Source: Streptomyces sp. SAI-135
GTDB lineage: Bacteria > Actinomycetota > Actinomycetes > Streptomycetales > Streptomycetaceae
Direction of reading: 5' to 3'
Length of the DNA stretch: 64,000 nt
NCBI RefSeq assembly: GCF_029893805.1
Contig: NZ_JARXYP010000002.1
Location: 5,022,001-5,086,000, forward strand
The position numbers and the translations under genes were made by a program. This document shows positions 34,807 to 43,621 of the stretch, piece after piece (positions within the stretch are counted from its first letter, which is position 1; every line of letters begins with the position of its first letter). The notes beneath the pieces were generated by a model, which worked only from the letters and a program-made list of their open reading frames with translations, was not told the origin of the DNA and searched no databases.

Positions 34807-37082
34807 CACCGCGGATCCGGCCGACCGCCCGGCCGTACCACCCGTCCCCGCCCCGGACGAGGAGGTCGCACCGCCCGCGCCGGACGACAGCGAGGCCGCC
34901 GGCCCACCGGATGCCGAGCAGGACGCCCCCGCTCCGGACCTCGGAACCGACCCGGCTTCCGAACGCCGCAAGGAGCAGGAGGAACGGGCGGAGGACGACC
35001 GGGGCTACGACGACCTGCGCCGCGTCCACCAGCTCGTCAACAACAACTTCTACGGAGTCGTCGACGCCTCCGGAGCTGCGTTCGGCTTCGGCACCCTGTC
35101 GTCCCCCGGCCTCGCGCCCGGCACCATCGAGCCCGAGGAGAGGGACCGCGCCCTGCGGTTCTACGTCCCCCCGCGCCCCTGCTTCGACGAGGCCCTCGGC
35201 CACCTGAACGAGGCCGCCCTCGTGGTGCTGACCGGCCCGGACAACTGCGGCCGGGGCGCCGGCTCCCTCGCGCTGCTCAGGCAGGTCCTGGGGCGAAGCC
35301 GCCAAGCCGCGCAGCCTGTCACCGGCCAACGCCCTGGCCGAGCTGGCCGCTTCACAGGACCTCAAGCCGGGACAGGGCTACGTCATCCTCGACTACGTCG
35401 GCGAGCTGCACCCCGAGTCCGTGCAGGCGTACGAGATCGGGCGGCTGAGCGAGGAACTGCGCCGCAAGGGGTCGTACCTGGTGATCACGGCGGGCGACAC
35501 GGCCCGCCGCCGGCTGGCCCTGCGGGACCACTGCGTGGCGTGGCAGGCCCCGGACCCCGTCGAGCTGTTCGACCACTGCCGGGGGAAGCTCCCCGACGTC
35601 CGCCTCGATCCCGACACCGAGAGGGAACTGCTGGAGCGGGTCGGCGAACAGCGGCGGCCCGCGGACGTCGTCGCCGCGGCCCTCGCCCTGTCCGAGGAGG
35701 GTCCGACGACGGCACTGGACACCCTGCGGGACCGGCACCGCGAGCTGGTCCGGCAGTGGTTCGCCGAGCGGCCGCCCGCGGACGACCTGCTCGCCCTCGC
35801 GGCCCTGGCCTTCCTGGAGGGCATCCCCGAGCGGACGTTCGAGAAGGAGTGCGCCGCTCTCGTCGCCCACGTGCGCGACTGGGAGCGCAGCGGCGAGACC
35901 CCGGTCGCGGAACCCGACGGCTCGGCCGGGGCGCCGCTCACCGCGGCGGTGGCGGGCCAGTCCCGAGCCCGGTGGAGGGCCCGGGCGGTGGGGCTCGTGA
36001 CCACCGAGCACCGGCCCGCGCCGAGCCGGGACGCCGGCCGCAGCGAGCGGCGCCTGGTCTTCACCTCGCCCCGCGTCCGCGAACTCGTCATCGCGGAGCT
36101 GCACGACCTGTACGGCTACGAACTCTGGTATCCGCTGCGCCGGTGGCTGGGCGAACTGGCCCTGCTGGGCGACCTGGAGACCCGCACCGAGGTGGCCCGG
36201 GGTGTCGCGCTCCTGGCCCGGTACGCGCTGGTCGAGGTCGACGAGAACCTGCTGAAGGTCTGGTCCGAGGGCATCACCAGTCAGCGGGTGACCGCCGCCC
36301 TGACCCTCGGGTTCATGTGCGACGTCGAGCACCTCGCCCCGCAGGCCCTGAACATCGTCCAGAGCTGGCTGGACAACAGCGGCCCCGGGCGGGCCGTGAC
36401 GGCGGCCATGGCGCTGACCGGCCGCCTGGGCTCGCTCTACCGCCTCCAGACACTCAACTGGCTGTGGTTCCTCACCCACCGCGGTGAGCGCGTCGCGTTC
36501 TCGGCGCGGCGCTCCCTGGTCCTGCTGCTCCAGACCGCCGAACACGACCCCGAACGCGTCCTGTTCACCCTCCGGTTCGTACGGACCGTGATCGCCGGGA
36601 CGGCACCGGGCACCCGGGAGCGGTCGATCGCGCTGCGGACCGCCGTCCAACTGCTGGAAGCCGCCCGGCTCGAAGCCTGCGAACCCGTCACCGCGGCCCT
36701 GCTGCGCACCGTCCCGCACAGCGCCCGTCATCTCGGCGCCCTGTGGGCCGACGTCCTGCACAGCAGCAATCGGAGCCGGGCGGTCGGCGCGCTGTGCCGG
36801 ACGCTGGTGCAGCTGCGGGACGACCCGTCCGTGACCGGCGCCGTACGCGAACTCGGCGAAGCCATGCGCGACGCCATGACCGCGCAGCAGTGGGCGGCGT
36901 TGTGCCGCCACCTGTCCATCGCCCTGAACCACCCCGACTACGCGGTCCCCGGCACCCACCAGCTGGCGCAGGTGCTCGTCGGATCACTGCGCGGCCGGGT
37001 GCCGGCAGCGTCCCGGCGCTCCCTGGCGTCCTTCATCTCCACCCCGCCCTTCCCTTCCGCCCGAGGAGGCCGAAGCAAGTGA
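34799..37082 (+). pseudogene. Degenerate NTPase / helical-repeat protein, frameshifted
   Basis: GTG 34799 opens an acidic, Pro-rich N-terminus, then NNNFYGVVDASGAAFGFG (residues ~81-98), a motif shared with the end of the previous protein. A P-loop-like strand follows (VVLTGPDNCGRGAGSLALLRQVLG) without the invariant Lys. Reading then breaks at the G run 35290-35293. Dropping one G gives the continuation GEAAKPRSLSPANALAEL, a Walker B-like YVILDYVGEL and YLVITAGDTARRR, and a long alpha-helical C-terminal region to 37082, about 760 residues in all. Either the gene is inactivated or the assembly has one G too many. Neighbours overlap on both sides, which argues for a functional operon. Confidence 0.75.
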
Positions 37083-38152
37083 ACTACCCGGTCATAGCCG
37101 AGCACATCCTGGCCACGGTCCAGGGCACCTGGTGGGCTCGGCGCCGCCGCCGCGAGGACGTGCCGCCGCTGCCCCCGGGCGCGGTCCACGTCTTCCGGGT
37201 CGGCGGGAACTACCGCACGTTCCCCGAGGGCATGGTCTTCGACCCGGCCCACCCCGACGTGCTCGACGCCTCGTCGGTCAGCCTGGTGGACACCCGGGCG
37301 CGCCTGGTCGACGTGGACCGTCCGCTGCCCTCGCTGAGCGAGGCGGACAACTTCACGCTGCGGGCGTCCTTCACCTGCCAGGTGACCGACCCGGTCGTCG
37401 TCGCACGGCAGGGCGTCATCGACGTCACCGTCCCCCTGCGCGCCTACCTGATGGGCGACAGCGACCTGCCGAGGGTGAGCGCCGGGCACCGCGTGGAGGA
37501 GATCAACGCGGTGCGCACCGAGGTCGGCCACCGGATGACCGCCTACAGCGCGATCGTGCCGCCGCGCGTCGCGGGCATGACCGTCGAGTTCGTCAGCGCC
37601 GAGGTGCACGCCTCGGACGATCTGCGCAACTGGGAGCAGAAACTGCGGGACGAGCGGCGCGCCTGGGAACTCCAGCGCGGGCAGCAGGACTTCGAGACCC
37701 AGGACGCGCTGCGGATCGCGGAACTGCTCTCCCAGGGATCCGACCACGTGGACGCCTTCGGCATCGCCCGCAAGGAGATCGACCTCACCGAGGCGGCGGC
37801 CCGCATCCACCGGATCACCGCCGAGGAAACGGCCCACCGCCGCACGGCCGAGACCGCGGAGCGGGCGCACGCGCAGACACGGGAGACGGCTGAGGCGCAG
37901 ATCCGCCGCGACATGCTGCTGACGCTGCTGCGGCAGATGAGCGGCAGCGAGTACGTCGACTACCACCAGGTCCTGGAACAGGTCCTGCGGGAGACGGGCG
38001 GGCAGGCCGCGCCCGGCGTGGGCCCCGCCGCCGAGACGCCCCGCATGGTCGAGTCGGGACAGGACCGCCCGGGCCGCACGATGGCGGGCCGGGACGGATC
38101 CGGCGACCCGCAGGGCGGTTACGTCAAGGACGAGGACGATCTCGTTGACTGA
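37079..38152 (+). CDS. SPFH/band-7-like coiled-coil protein
   Basis: 357 residues, GTG overlapping the previous stop, CGAGGAGG upstream. The middle region (ADNFTLRASFTCQVTDPVVVARQGVIDVTVPLRAYLMG) resembles the SPFH/prohibitin core. A long charged helix follows (residues ~175-300; ERRAWELQRGQQDFETQDALRIAELL, ETAHRRTAETAERAHAQTRETAEAQ), likely a coiled coil. No strong membrane helix is visible, so it may scaffold at the membrane through partners. SPFH proteins organise membrane microdomains, and here it sits before two membrane proteins of the cassette. Confidence 0.7.
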   Translation: MNYPVIAEHILATVQGTWWARRRRREDVPPLPPGAVHVFRVGGNYRTFPEGMVFDPAHPDVLDASSVSLVDTRARLVDVDRPLPSLSEADNFTLRASFTCQVTDPVVVARQGVIDVTVPLRAYLMGDSDLPRVSAGHRVEEINAVRTEVGHRMTAYSAIVPPRVAGMTVEFVSAEVHASDDLRNWEQKLRDERRAWELQRGQQDFETQDALRIAELLSQGSDHVDAFGIARKEIDLTEAAARIHRITAEETAHRRTAETAERAHAQTRETAEAQIRRDMLLTLLRQMSGSEYVDYHQVLEQVLRETGGQAAPGVGPAAETPRMVESGQDRPGRTMAGRDGSGDPQGGYVKDEDDLVD

Positions 38153-39512
38153 CTCCCCGACGAACCGGACGCCGGCAACGGACCCGGCGAACGGCCCGCG
38201 CGGACGCGATGAGGCCCCCGCCCGACTCCCCGGCCTGCCCTTCGACCTCGACGCCGGGCGCCGGCTGCGCACCCTGACCGGAGTCGACGAGGAGCTCCTG
38301 GCCAGGGTCCGGTACGAGCGGAGCAAGTACACGGCGCTCGGCGGCGTGGTGCTCGGCACGTCCGTGATCGCGGCGTTCTCCATGTGGAACTTCGCGACCG
38401 AGGCACTCGGCAGGGTGTCGCTCGTGGCGCTGCTCCCGACGGTCATCTGGATGCTGTTCGTGCTCAACCTGGACCGCTGGCTGGTCACTCCGCAGCCGAA
38501 CGCCCGGCGCCGGGTCGGGCCCCTCCTCACCCGTCTGGTGATCGCCCTGATGCTCGGCGCGGTGATCGCCGAGCCGCTGGTGCTGCGCATCTTCCAGACG
38601 GCCATCGAGGAACATGTCGCGGACGAACGCACGGATGCCGTCGACCGGCTGCGGACGAATCTGGTCCGCTGCAACCCCGTACCTTCCACGACGCGGACGG
38701 CCTCCCCGCAGGGCTGCGACAGGACGTACGTCCTCTCCTTCGGCGCGACCCCCGGCGAACGGGCCGAGGAACTGGCCGCCCTGCGCTCGGACGCCACCAC
38801 CCTGCAGAAGCGGGTGGACCAGGACACCGCCAGGCTGGAGGGCATCGACTCCGAAGTACGGGACGAGTGCCGCCGGCTGGTCCGCATGGCCGCCACCGGC
38901 CTGTACCAGCGGACGTCCGAATGCCTGCGCCTGCGCGAGAAGGCGCACGACTACCGCACCACGCACCGCACCAGTGAGAACGAGAAGCGACTCGCCGGCA
39001 TGAACAGCCGCATCTCGGCGATCGAGGCCGCCCTGACCTCGTCACGCGGTGCCTTCCTGCGGACCCGGGCCGAGGGCATAGAGCGGCGGCTGGAGGAGGA
39101 ACGCGCCAAGCAGAAGGAGATCGGTGTCCTGGAACGGATCCGGGCGCTTGACGAACTCGCCGGCGGGAACCCGGTGTTGTTCGTGGGCATCTGGCTGGTC
39201 CGCATGCTGTTCGTCTTCCTCGACGTGCTTCCCGTCCTGGTGAAGTACCTGAGCGGCGAGACCGCGTACGACCGGATGCTCACCGGCGAGAGCAACAGCG
39301 CGGTCAAGCTCCACAGCGAGGAGATCCGGCTCTCCGAGCGCCGGGCCGCGGCCAACCTGGAGATCGCCCAGGACGCCATCGAACAGGAGGTCCGCCGCCA
39401 CCGTGCCGAGTCGGAGGCGGCGTTCCGGGAGCACACGGCGGCGATGAACATCCGGGTGCGGCAGGCGGTGAACGCCCTGGAGGACGAGATCCGCCGCTCG
39501 TCGAACGTCTGA
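38145..39512 (+). CDS. DUF4407 family membrane protein
   Basis: 455 residues, TTG start overlapping the previous stop with AAGGACGAGGA upstream. Hydrophobic helices occur at ~65-85 (LGGVVLGTSVIAAFSMW), ~92-110, ~125-145 and ~345-370 (VLFVGIWLVRMLFVFLDVLPVL). The region between helices three and four and the C-terminal tail are long charged coiled coils. The order fits the DUF4407 family, whose function is unknown but which recurs in actinobacterial conflict-type loci. Coupling to the SPFH-like gene suggests a membrane complex. Confidence 0.8.
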   Translation: MTDSPTNRTPATDPANGPRGRDEAPARLPGLPFDLDAGRRLRTLTGVDEELLARVRYERSKYTALGGVVLGTSVIAAFSMWNFATEALGRVSLVALLPTVIWMLFVLNLDRWLVTPQPNARRRVGPLLTRLVIALMLGAVIAEPLVLRIFQTAIEEHVADERTDAVDRLRTNLVRCNPVPSTTRTASPQGCDRTYVLSFGATPGERAEELAALRSDATTLQKRVDQDTARLEGIDSEVRDECRRLVRMAATGLYQRTSECLRLREKAHDYRTTHRTSENEKRLAGMNSRISAIEAALTSSRGAFLRTRAEGIERRLEEERAKQKEIGVLERIRALDELAGGNPVLFVGIWLVRMLFVFLDVLPVLVKYLSGETAYDRMLTGESNSAVKLHSEEIRLSERRAAANLEIAQDAIEQEVRRHRAESEAAFREHTAAMNIRVRQAVNALEDEIRRSSNV

Positions 39513-39523
39513 CGCAGACAGCC

Positions 39524-39556
39524 GGACGGCCGCCCCGCACACCGGGGTGGCCGTCC
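39524..39556 (+). terminator. Hairpin between DUF4407 gene and effector-like gene
   Basis: GGACGGCC-CCCCG pairs with CGGGG-GGCCGTCC around a five-base loop, with one unpaired base on each side, 12 bases after the DUF4407 stop. It may partly terminate transcription and keep expression of the downstream membrane protein low. Confidence 0.55.
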
Positions 39557-39583
39557 ACCCCGGACGGAAAGGCGGAGGGAGCC

Positions 39584-40117
39584 ATGACCACACCCGGAGG
39601 CGACACGAACCCGACCCCGACCTCAACCCCGACCCGTGGCGCACAACTGGCCAGGGTCCTGCTCCTGGAGGCCCGCGAGGAACTGGTGAGGGCCGACAAC
39701 AAGGCCGGCCTCCTGCTGGCGTCCCTGGGCGCGACCCTGACCGCCCTCCTCGGCGCGATCGGCAGCGGCGTGATCGCCCCGCGGCAGTACCCGATCGTCC
39801 CCCAGCTCCTGCTCTGGGCGGGCTGCGCCGCCTGTGCCCCGGCGCTGGTCCTGCTGGGCCTGGCGGTGACCCCACGACTCGGCCACCCCCGACGGTCCCG
39901 CACCCACTACTTCGGCGACGCGAGACTGACCACGTCCCCGGCCCAACTGGAACGCACGCTCACCCGCACCGACCCCATGTCCCGCGACCTGAACCAACTG
40001 GCGTTCCTCTCCCGGATCGCCTGGACCAAATACCGCTGCATCCGCCATGCCCTGACCTGGGCCACGGCGTTCTACACCCTGACCCTGCTGGGCATAGTGA
40101 CGGCAGCGTCGACTTGA
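39584..40117 (+). CDS. Pycsar effector-like two-helix membrane protein (PycTM type)
   Basis: 177 residues, ATG after GGCGGAGGGAG. A helix with the family's opening signature (LLLEAREELVRADNKAGLLLASLGA) leads into a first membrane segment, a second follows (LLLWAGCAACAPALVLLGLAV), then a soluble part with THYFGDARL and a long helix DLNQLAFLSRIAWTKYRCIRHAL before a third hydrophobic stretch. This matches the Pycsar effector transmembrane family, which opens or disrupts membranes when cyclic pyrimidine nucleotides bind. It lies at the end of the set that starts with the cyclase-like gene. Assignment is from remembered family features. Confidence 0.7.
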   Translation: MTTPGGDTNPTPTSTPTRGAQLARVLLLEAREELVRADNKAGLLLASLGATLTALLGAIGSGVIAPRQYPIVPQLLLWAGCAACAPALVLLGLAVTPRLGHPRRSRTHYFGDARLTTSPAQLERTLTRTDPMSRDLNQLAFLSRIAWTKYRCIRHALTWATAFYTLTLLGIVTAAST

Positions 40118-40237
40118 CCCGCCGCGCGGGTACCTGTCCGCCGTTGTTCGTCGGCGTTGTCACGCAGTTACCGGCCTGCAAAGCGGAGGCAACTGTGGCG
40201 TAGCGCCTGGTCCCAGGGCGGGCCGAGAGCTCTGGCT

Positions 40238-40609
40238 TCACGTGGAAGGGGGCAGGGCGCGAAGCGCACGTCCTACGTCCTTGCCGTAGACGCGCTGTAC
40301 GTCCATGCCGGGAAGGCTCGGCATTTCGGCCCAGTGCGTGACCATTTCCTCGCAGGTCGGCCCACCGATGGGGAAGCGGACCACGCCGTCGGAGTCGTAA
40401 AAGCAGTTCTCGATGATCTCTCCGGTTTCCTCCACCGGATGGATGCGACGGAAGTACATCGGGAGTACCAGCCAGAACTCCTGCCCGGAGAGCGACTCGG
40501 GGCCATCCTCCTGCTCGCCCGGATAGCGACCGGTCACGGCTGCGAGGATGCCGGCACCGTCGTAGGGGAGTCGCTCGTCGGCTCGGATCCATTCAACTGT
40601 CGTATTCAT
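40238..40609 (-). CDS. DUF551-like small protein
   Basis: 123 residues from ATG 40609 with GAAAG upstream. The start NTTVEWIRADERLPYDGAGILAAVTG resembles the DUF551 domain (W-I-x-ERLP then a beta strand), common in phage and integrated elements. A longer frame begins at 40723 but its extra 38 residues look spurious. Base composition is less GC-biased than the neighbours. It lies beside an integrase remnant and is probably cargo of a lost element. Confidence 0.6.
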   Translation of the reverse strand: MNTTVEWIRADERLPYDGAGILAAVTGRYPGEQEDGPESLSGQEFWLVLPMYFRRIHPVEETGEIIENCFYDSDGVVRFPIGGPTCEEMVTHWAEMPSLPGMDVQRVYGKDVGRALRALPPST

Positions 40610-40897
40610 GCTTTGCTTTCTGGTCGAGAGGCGCAGGCGAGTGCCAGTCCACCGGATGTCGTGGCCCGCCGCATCGGGGATGTCCCCCAGCACACCCCTG
40701 AGATCACTCCACCCCTGCTTCACCGACGACCTGGACGATGATCACGTTCTCGTCCCCGCTTTGGAACCACTCGGCCTCCTCCAACCGCCGGCCTGAGCTT
40801 GGACGGCTGACCGAATCCGGCAAGCGGTCCCACAATCACTCGTCGTGCACGAGAGCGGTCTCGTCCGTGCTGGAGACGAGATCGCGCAGCTCCGGCG
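40610..40897. other. Unassigned relic DNA of former integrated element
   Basis: 288 bases without an intact gene. Composition and broken short frames fit decayed mobile-element DNA between the DUF551-like gene and the integrase tail. Confidence 0.35.
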
Positions 40898-41005
40898 GTC
40901 ACCGATGAGGTCTACCGGAAGCAGATCCGGCCCTTGATCCAGACCGGCGCCGTGGTCATGGACGGCATCCTCAAGCGCGACCCGAGCCCTTATCCACTCA
41001 GTTAG
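40898..41005 (+). pseudogene. Tyrosine integrase C-terminal remnant
   Basis: The frame VTDEVYRKQIRPLIQTGAVV, then MDGILKRDPSPYPLS and a stop, matches the very end of actinobacterial tyrosine recombinases, where the catalytic Tyr lies in the VYRKQ helix. No upstream catalytic domain is present in the same frame. It ends 67 bases before tRNA-Pro, the place where such integrases sit after insertion. Confidence 0.7.
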
Positions 41006-41016
41006 ACCCGCAACGC

Positions 41017-41058
41017 AGATCAGGGCCAGGTACTCGCTTGAGTACCTGGCCCTGATCT
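41017..41058. terminator. Perfect hairpin terminator beside tRNA-Pro
   Basis: A 19-base-pair perfect stem (41017-41035 with 41040-41058) closes a four-base loop GCTT. It lies just past the 3' end of the tRNA gene and between convergent units, so it likely terminates the tRNA transcript. Confidence 0.8.
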
Positions 41059-41071
41059 GGTGTTTCGGCTG

Positions 41072-41145
41072 TCGGGGTGGCGGGATTTGAACCCACGACC
41101 TCTTCGTCCCGAACGAAGCGCGCTGCCAAGCTGCGCTACACCCCG
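41072..41145 (-). tRNA. tRNA-Pro, anticodon CGG
   Basis: 74 bases folding as a cloverleaf: acceptor CGGGGTG/CACCCCG with A73, D stem GCGC/GCGC, anticodon stem CTTCG/CGAAG with loop TTCGGGA (anticodon CGG), and T stem GTGGG/CCCGC with loop TTCAAAT. The 3' CCA is not encoded. tRNA-Pro is the known attachment site of pSAM2-type elements, and an integrase remnant lies next to its 3' end. Confidence 0.95.
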
Positions 41146-41179
41146 ATCGTCGCTGCTCGTCGCGGCGACGTCGTTTACT

Positions 41180-41965
41180 TTAGCCCACCGGTGGCTGGAG
41201 ACGAAATCCGGTTTTGGCGCGGTGGCGGATGGGGTTCGGGCGGACGTGGTCGAGGGCGACCAGGAGGATCGCGAGAGCGTAGAAGGAGAGGCCGAGGAGG
41301 AGGGCGTTGCCGAGGACGTTCTTGTAGCCGTGGAGGTCGACGTCCAGGAAGGGATAGAGGTAGCGGCCCGGTGTGCCCGGGGGGATCAGTTCGCCTCGGA
41401 GGAAGGAGAACAGCAGGTACGCCAGGGGGTACAGCAGCCAGGTCGCCGCCTGGCGCAGGTGCAGGCGGCCGGGGGGCGTCAGCAGGAGCCAGTCCGCCAG
41501 TGCCGCCGCGGGGATCGCCGTGTGCATGAGGTGGGCGGTCACCGCGTGCCAGCCGGTCGGGTGCGCCGCCTCTCCGGTCAGGAGGAAGGGGCTCGACGCG
41601 TTCGCCAGCAGTACGTGGTGCACCAGGGCCGTGATCACGACGTAGAGCAGGGCCGCACCCGTCCATGCGGACGACACGGGGCGGCGGGCTGTCCACGCTC
41701 TGCGGGCCGACGGCAGGAGCACCAGCGCCAGCAGGATCATGCTCTGGACCGAGAAATAGCTCAGGGTGCGCACCGCGCTGCTCAGGAGCAGTTCGACGGT
41801 CACGGCCCCCGCGGCCGTCAGAGCCACCAGCACGCGGAAGGCGGCGGCCACGGGGTGGCGTACGGGAGCCACCACCGCCGTGGCGGGGACGGGCGAGGGC
41901 AGGAAGGTGGGCATTCCCGGGAGGGCGGGGAGGTCCGGGAGGTCCTTCGGTATCGGCGCGGTCAT
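41180..41965 (-). CDS. Pr6Pr-family membrane protein
   Basis: 261 residues. After a ~35-residue Pro-rich N-terminus there are six to seven hydrophobic helices, beginning AAFRVLVALTAAGAVTVELLL. Conserved-looking polar residues occur in NASSPFLLTGE, TAHLMHTAIPAAALADWLL and GRYLYPFLDVDLHGYKNVLGNALLL. This fits the Pr6Pr group of six-helix membrane proteins with unknown function, common in actinobacteria. Transcribed toward tRNA-Pro, it marks the start of the core chromosome to the right. Confidence 0.75.
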   Translation of the reverse strand: MTAPIPKDLPDLPALPGMPTFLPSPVPATAVVAPVRHPVAAAFRVLVALTAAGAVTVELLLSSAVRTLSYFSVQSMILLALVLLPSARRAWTARRPVSSAWTGAALLYVVITALVHHVLLANASSPFLLTGEAAHPTGWHAVTAHLMHTAIPAAALADWLLLTPPGRLHLRQAATWLLYPLAYLLFSFLRGELIPPGTPGRYLYPFLDVDLHGYKNVLGNALLLGLSFYALAILLVALDHVRPNPIRHRAKTGFRLQPPVG

Positions 41966-42045
41966 GCCTTCACGTTAGGCAAAACCGGCAAAAGGGGCGA
42001 TGTGGGCGAGCTGGTCGGGTGACGAGCTGGGCGGGTGAACGCCCT

Positions 42046-42972
42046 CTACTCCCGGCCCACCAGCGTCAACAGCGTCACCTCGGGCGGGCACGCGAAACGA
42101 ACCGGCGTGTAGCGGCTCGTGCCGCAGCCCGCCGACACGTGCAGATACGACGTCCTGCCCTCCGCCGTGTGCCGGGACAGGCCCTTCACGCGGTCGGTGT
42201 CGAGATCGCAGTTGGTGACGAAGGCGCCGTAGAAGGGAAGGCAGATCTGGCCGCCGTGGGTGTGACCGGCCAGGATCAGCGGGTAGCCGTCGGCGGCGAA
42301 CGCGTCCAGGGCGCGCAGGTACGGCGCGTGCACCAGGCCCATCGAGAAGTCGGCCGCGCCGGACGGGCCGCCGGCCACCTCGGCGTAGCGGTCCCGCTTG
42401 ATGTGCGGGTCGTCCAGGCCGGTCAGCTCCACCGACACGCCCTCGATCTTCAGCGTGCCCCGTGTGTTCGTGAGGTTCTGCCAGCCCGCCGCGTCGAAAC
42501 CGTCCCGCAGGTTCTCCCACGGGTTGTGGACGACCCCTACCGCCGGGGCGTTGCCGTTCAGGCCGTGGCGGCCCTGGGCCTTCTCGAACAGGTAGCGGGC
42601 GGGGTTGCGGAACTTGGGGCCGTAGTAGTCGTTGGAGCCGAAGACGTACGCGCCCGGGAACTCCATCAGCGGGCCCAGCGCGTCCAGGACCTCGGGCACG
42701 CCGTCCGGGTCCGACAGGTTGTCGCCCGTGTTGATCACGAAGTCCGGGCGCAGGCCCGCCAGTGAGCGCAGCCAGCGCTGCTTCTTGCGCTGGCCGCCGA
42801 CCATGTGGATGTCGGAGACCTGGAGCACCCGCAGGGGGCGCATGCCGGGCGGCAGGACGGGGACCGTCACTCGTCGCAGCCGGAAGGAACGGGCTTCGAA
42901 ACCAGCCGAGTAGACGAGACCGGCGGCGCCAACCGCCGCGATTCCCAGGGGAACTCCGTATCGCGCGCGCAT
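42046..42972 (-). CDS. Metallophosphoesterase, membrane-anchored
   Basis: 308 residues. An N-terminal hydrophobic stretch (PLGIAAVGAAGLVYSAGFEA) may be an uncleaved signal anchor. Metal-binding blocks are in order: VSDIHM (D-x-H), NTGDNLSD, the GSND in place of the usual GNHD, and AGHTHGGQICLPF at the C-terminus. The layout is that of the YkuE-like calcineurin-type phosphoesterases of cell-envelope metabolism. It is divergent from yqeY. The Ser in place of Gly-Asn order (GSND) is a minor variant. Confidence 0.88.
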   Translation of the reverse strand: MRARYGVPLGIAAVGAAGLVYSAGFEARSFRLRRVTVPVLPPGMRPLRVLQVSDIHMVGGQRKKQRWLRSLAGLRPDFVINTGDNLSDPDGVPEVLDALGPLMEFPGAYVFGSNDYYGPKFRNPARYLFEKAQGRHGLNGNAPAVGVVHNPWENLRDGFDAAGWQNLTNTRGTLKIEGVSVELTGLDDPHIKRDRYAEVAGGPSGAADFSMGLVHAPYLRALDAFAADGYPLILAGHTHGGQICLPFYGAFVTNCDLDTDRVKGLSRHTAEGRTSYLHVSAGCGTSRYTPVRFACPPEVTLLTLVGRE

Positions 42973-43072
42973 GCCTCCATCGTGTCAGATCACGAAGACC
43001 TCCCCGACCGGGCGCCCACCGCCCGGTAAATGCGCGGGCGCCCCTCACCCCGCACCTGCGACAATCAATCCC

Positions 43073-43537
43073 ATGACCACGCTCAAGTCGAAGCTGCAGG
43101 AAGACCTCAACGCCGCGATCAAGGGGCGCGACGAGCTGCGCTCCTCGACGCTCCGCATGACGCTCGCCGCGATCACCAACGAGGAGGTCGCGGGCAAGGA
43201 GAAGCGTGAGCTCTCCGACGCCGAGGTGCTCAAGGTGATCGCCAAGGAGGCGAAGAAGCGCCGTGAGGCCGCGGACGCCTTCGCGCAGGGTGGTCGCGCC
43301 GAGTCCGCCGAGCGGGAGAAGGCCGAGGGCGAGGTGCTCGCCGAGTACCTGCCGAAGCAGCTCAGCGACGAGGAGCTGAACGACGTCGTCGCCCAGGCCG
43401 TCGCGGAGGCGAAGGCCGCCGGGGCCGAGGGGCCGCGGGCCATGGGCGCCGTCATGAAGATCGTGAACCCGAAGGTCGCGGGCCTCGCCGAGGGCGGCCG
43501 CGTCGCCGCCGCGGTCAAGAAGCACCTGGCCGGCTGA
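43073..43537 (+). CDS. GatB/YqeY domain protein
   Basis: 154 residues from ATG 43073. It starts TTLKSKLQEDLNAAIKGRDELRSSTLRMTLAAI and includes KEAKKRREAADAF, EYLPKQLSDEEL and the end of the YqeY helical bundle (MGAVMKIVNPKVAGLAEGGRVAAAVKKHL). It resembles the tRNA-binding tail of the amidotransferase GatB, but the function of stand-alone YqeY is not established. Divergent from the phosphoesterase and followed by a terminator. Confidence 0.92.
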   Translation: MTTLKSKLQEDLNAAIKGRDELRSSTLRMTLAAITNEEVAGKEKRELSDAEVLKVIAKEAKKRREAADAFAQGGRAESAEREKAEGEVLAEYLPKQLSDEELNDVVAQAVAEAKAAGAEGPRAMGAVMKIVNPKVAGLAEGGRVAAAVKKHLAG

Positions 43538-43559
43538 GTACGGCATCCCACAGGCGTAC

Positions 43560-43598
43560 GAGAGCCCGGCCCCGCTGAATGCGCGGGGCCGGGCTCTC
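43560..43598. terminator. Bidirectional hairpin terminator
   Basis: A perfect 16-base-pair stem (43560-43575 with 43583-43598) with a seven-base loop lies between the convergent yqeY and PBP genes and can serve both. Confidence 0.85.
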
Positions 43599-43621
43599 AT
43601 TCGTGCAGGGCGGTGCGGACG

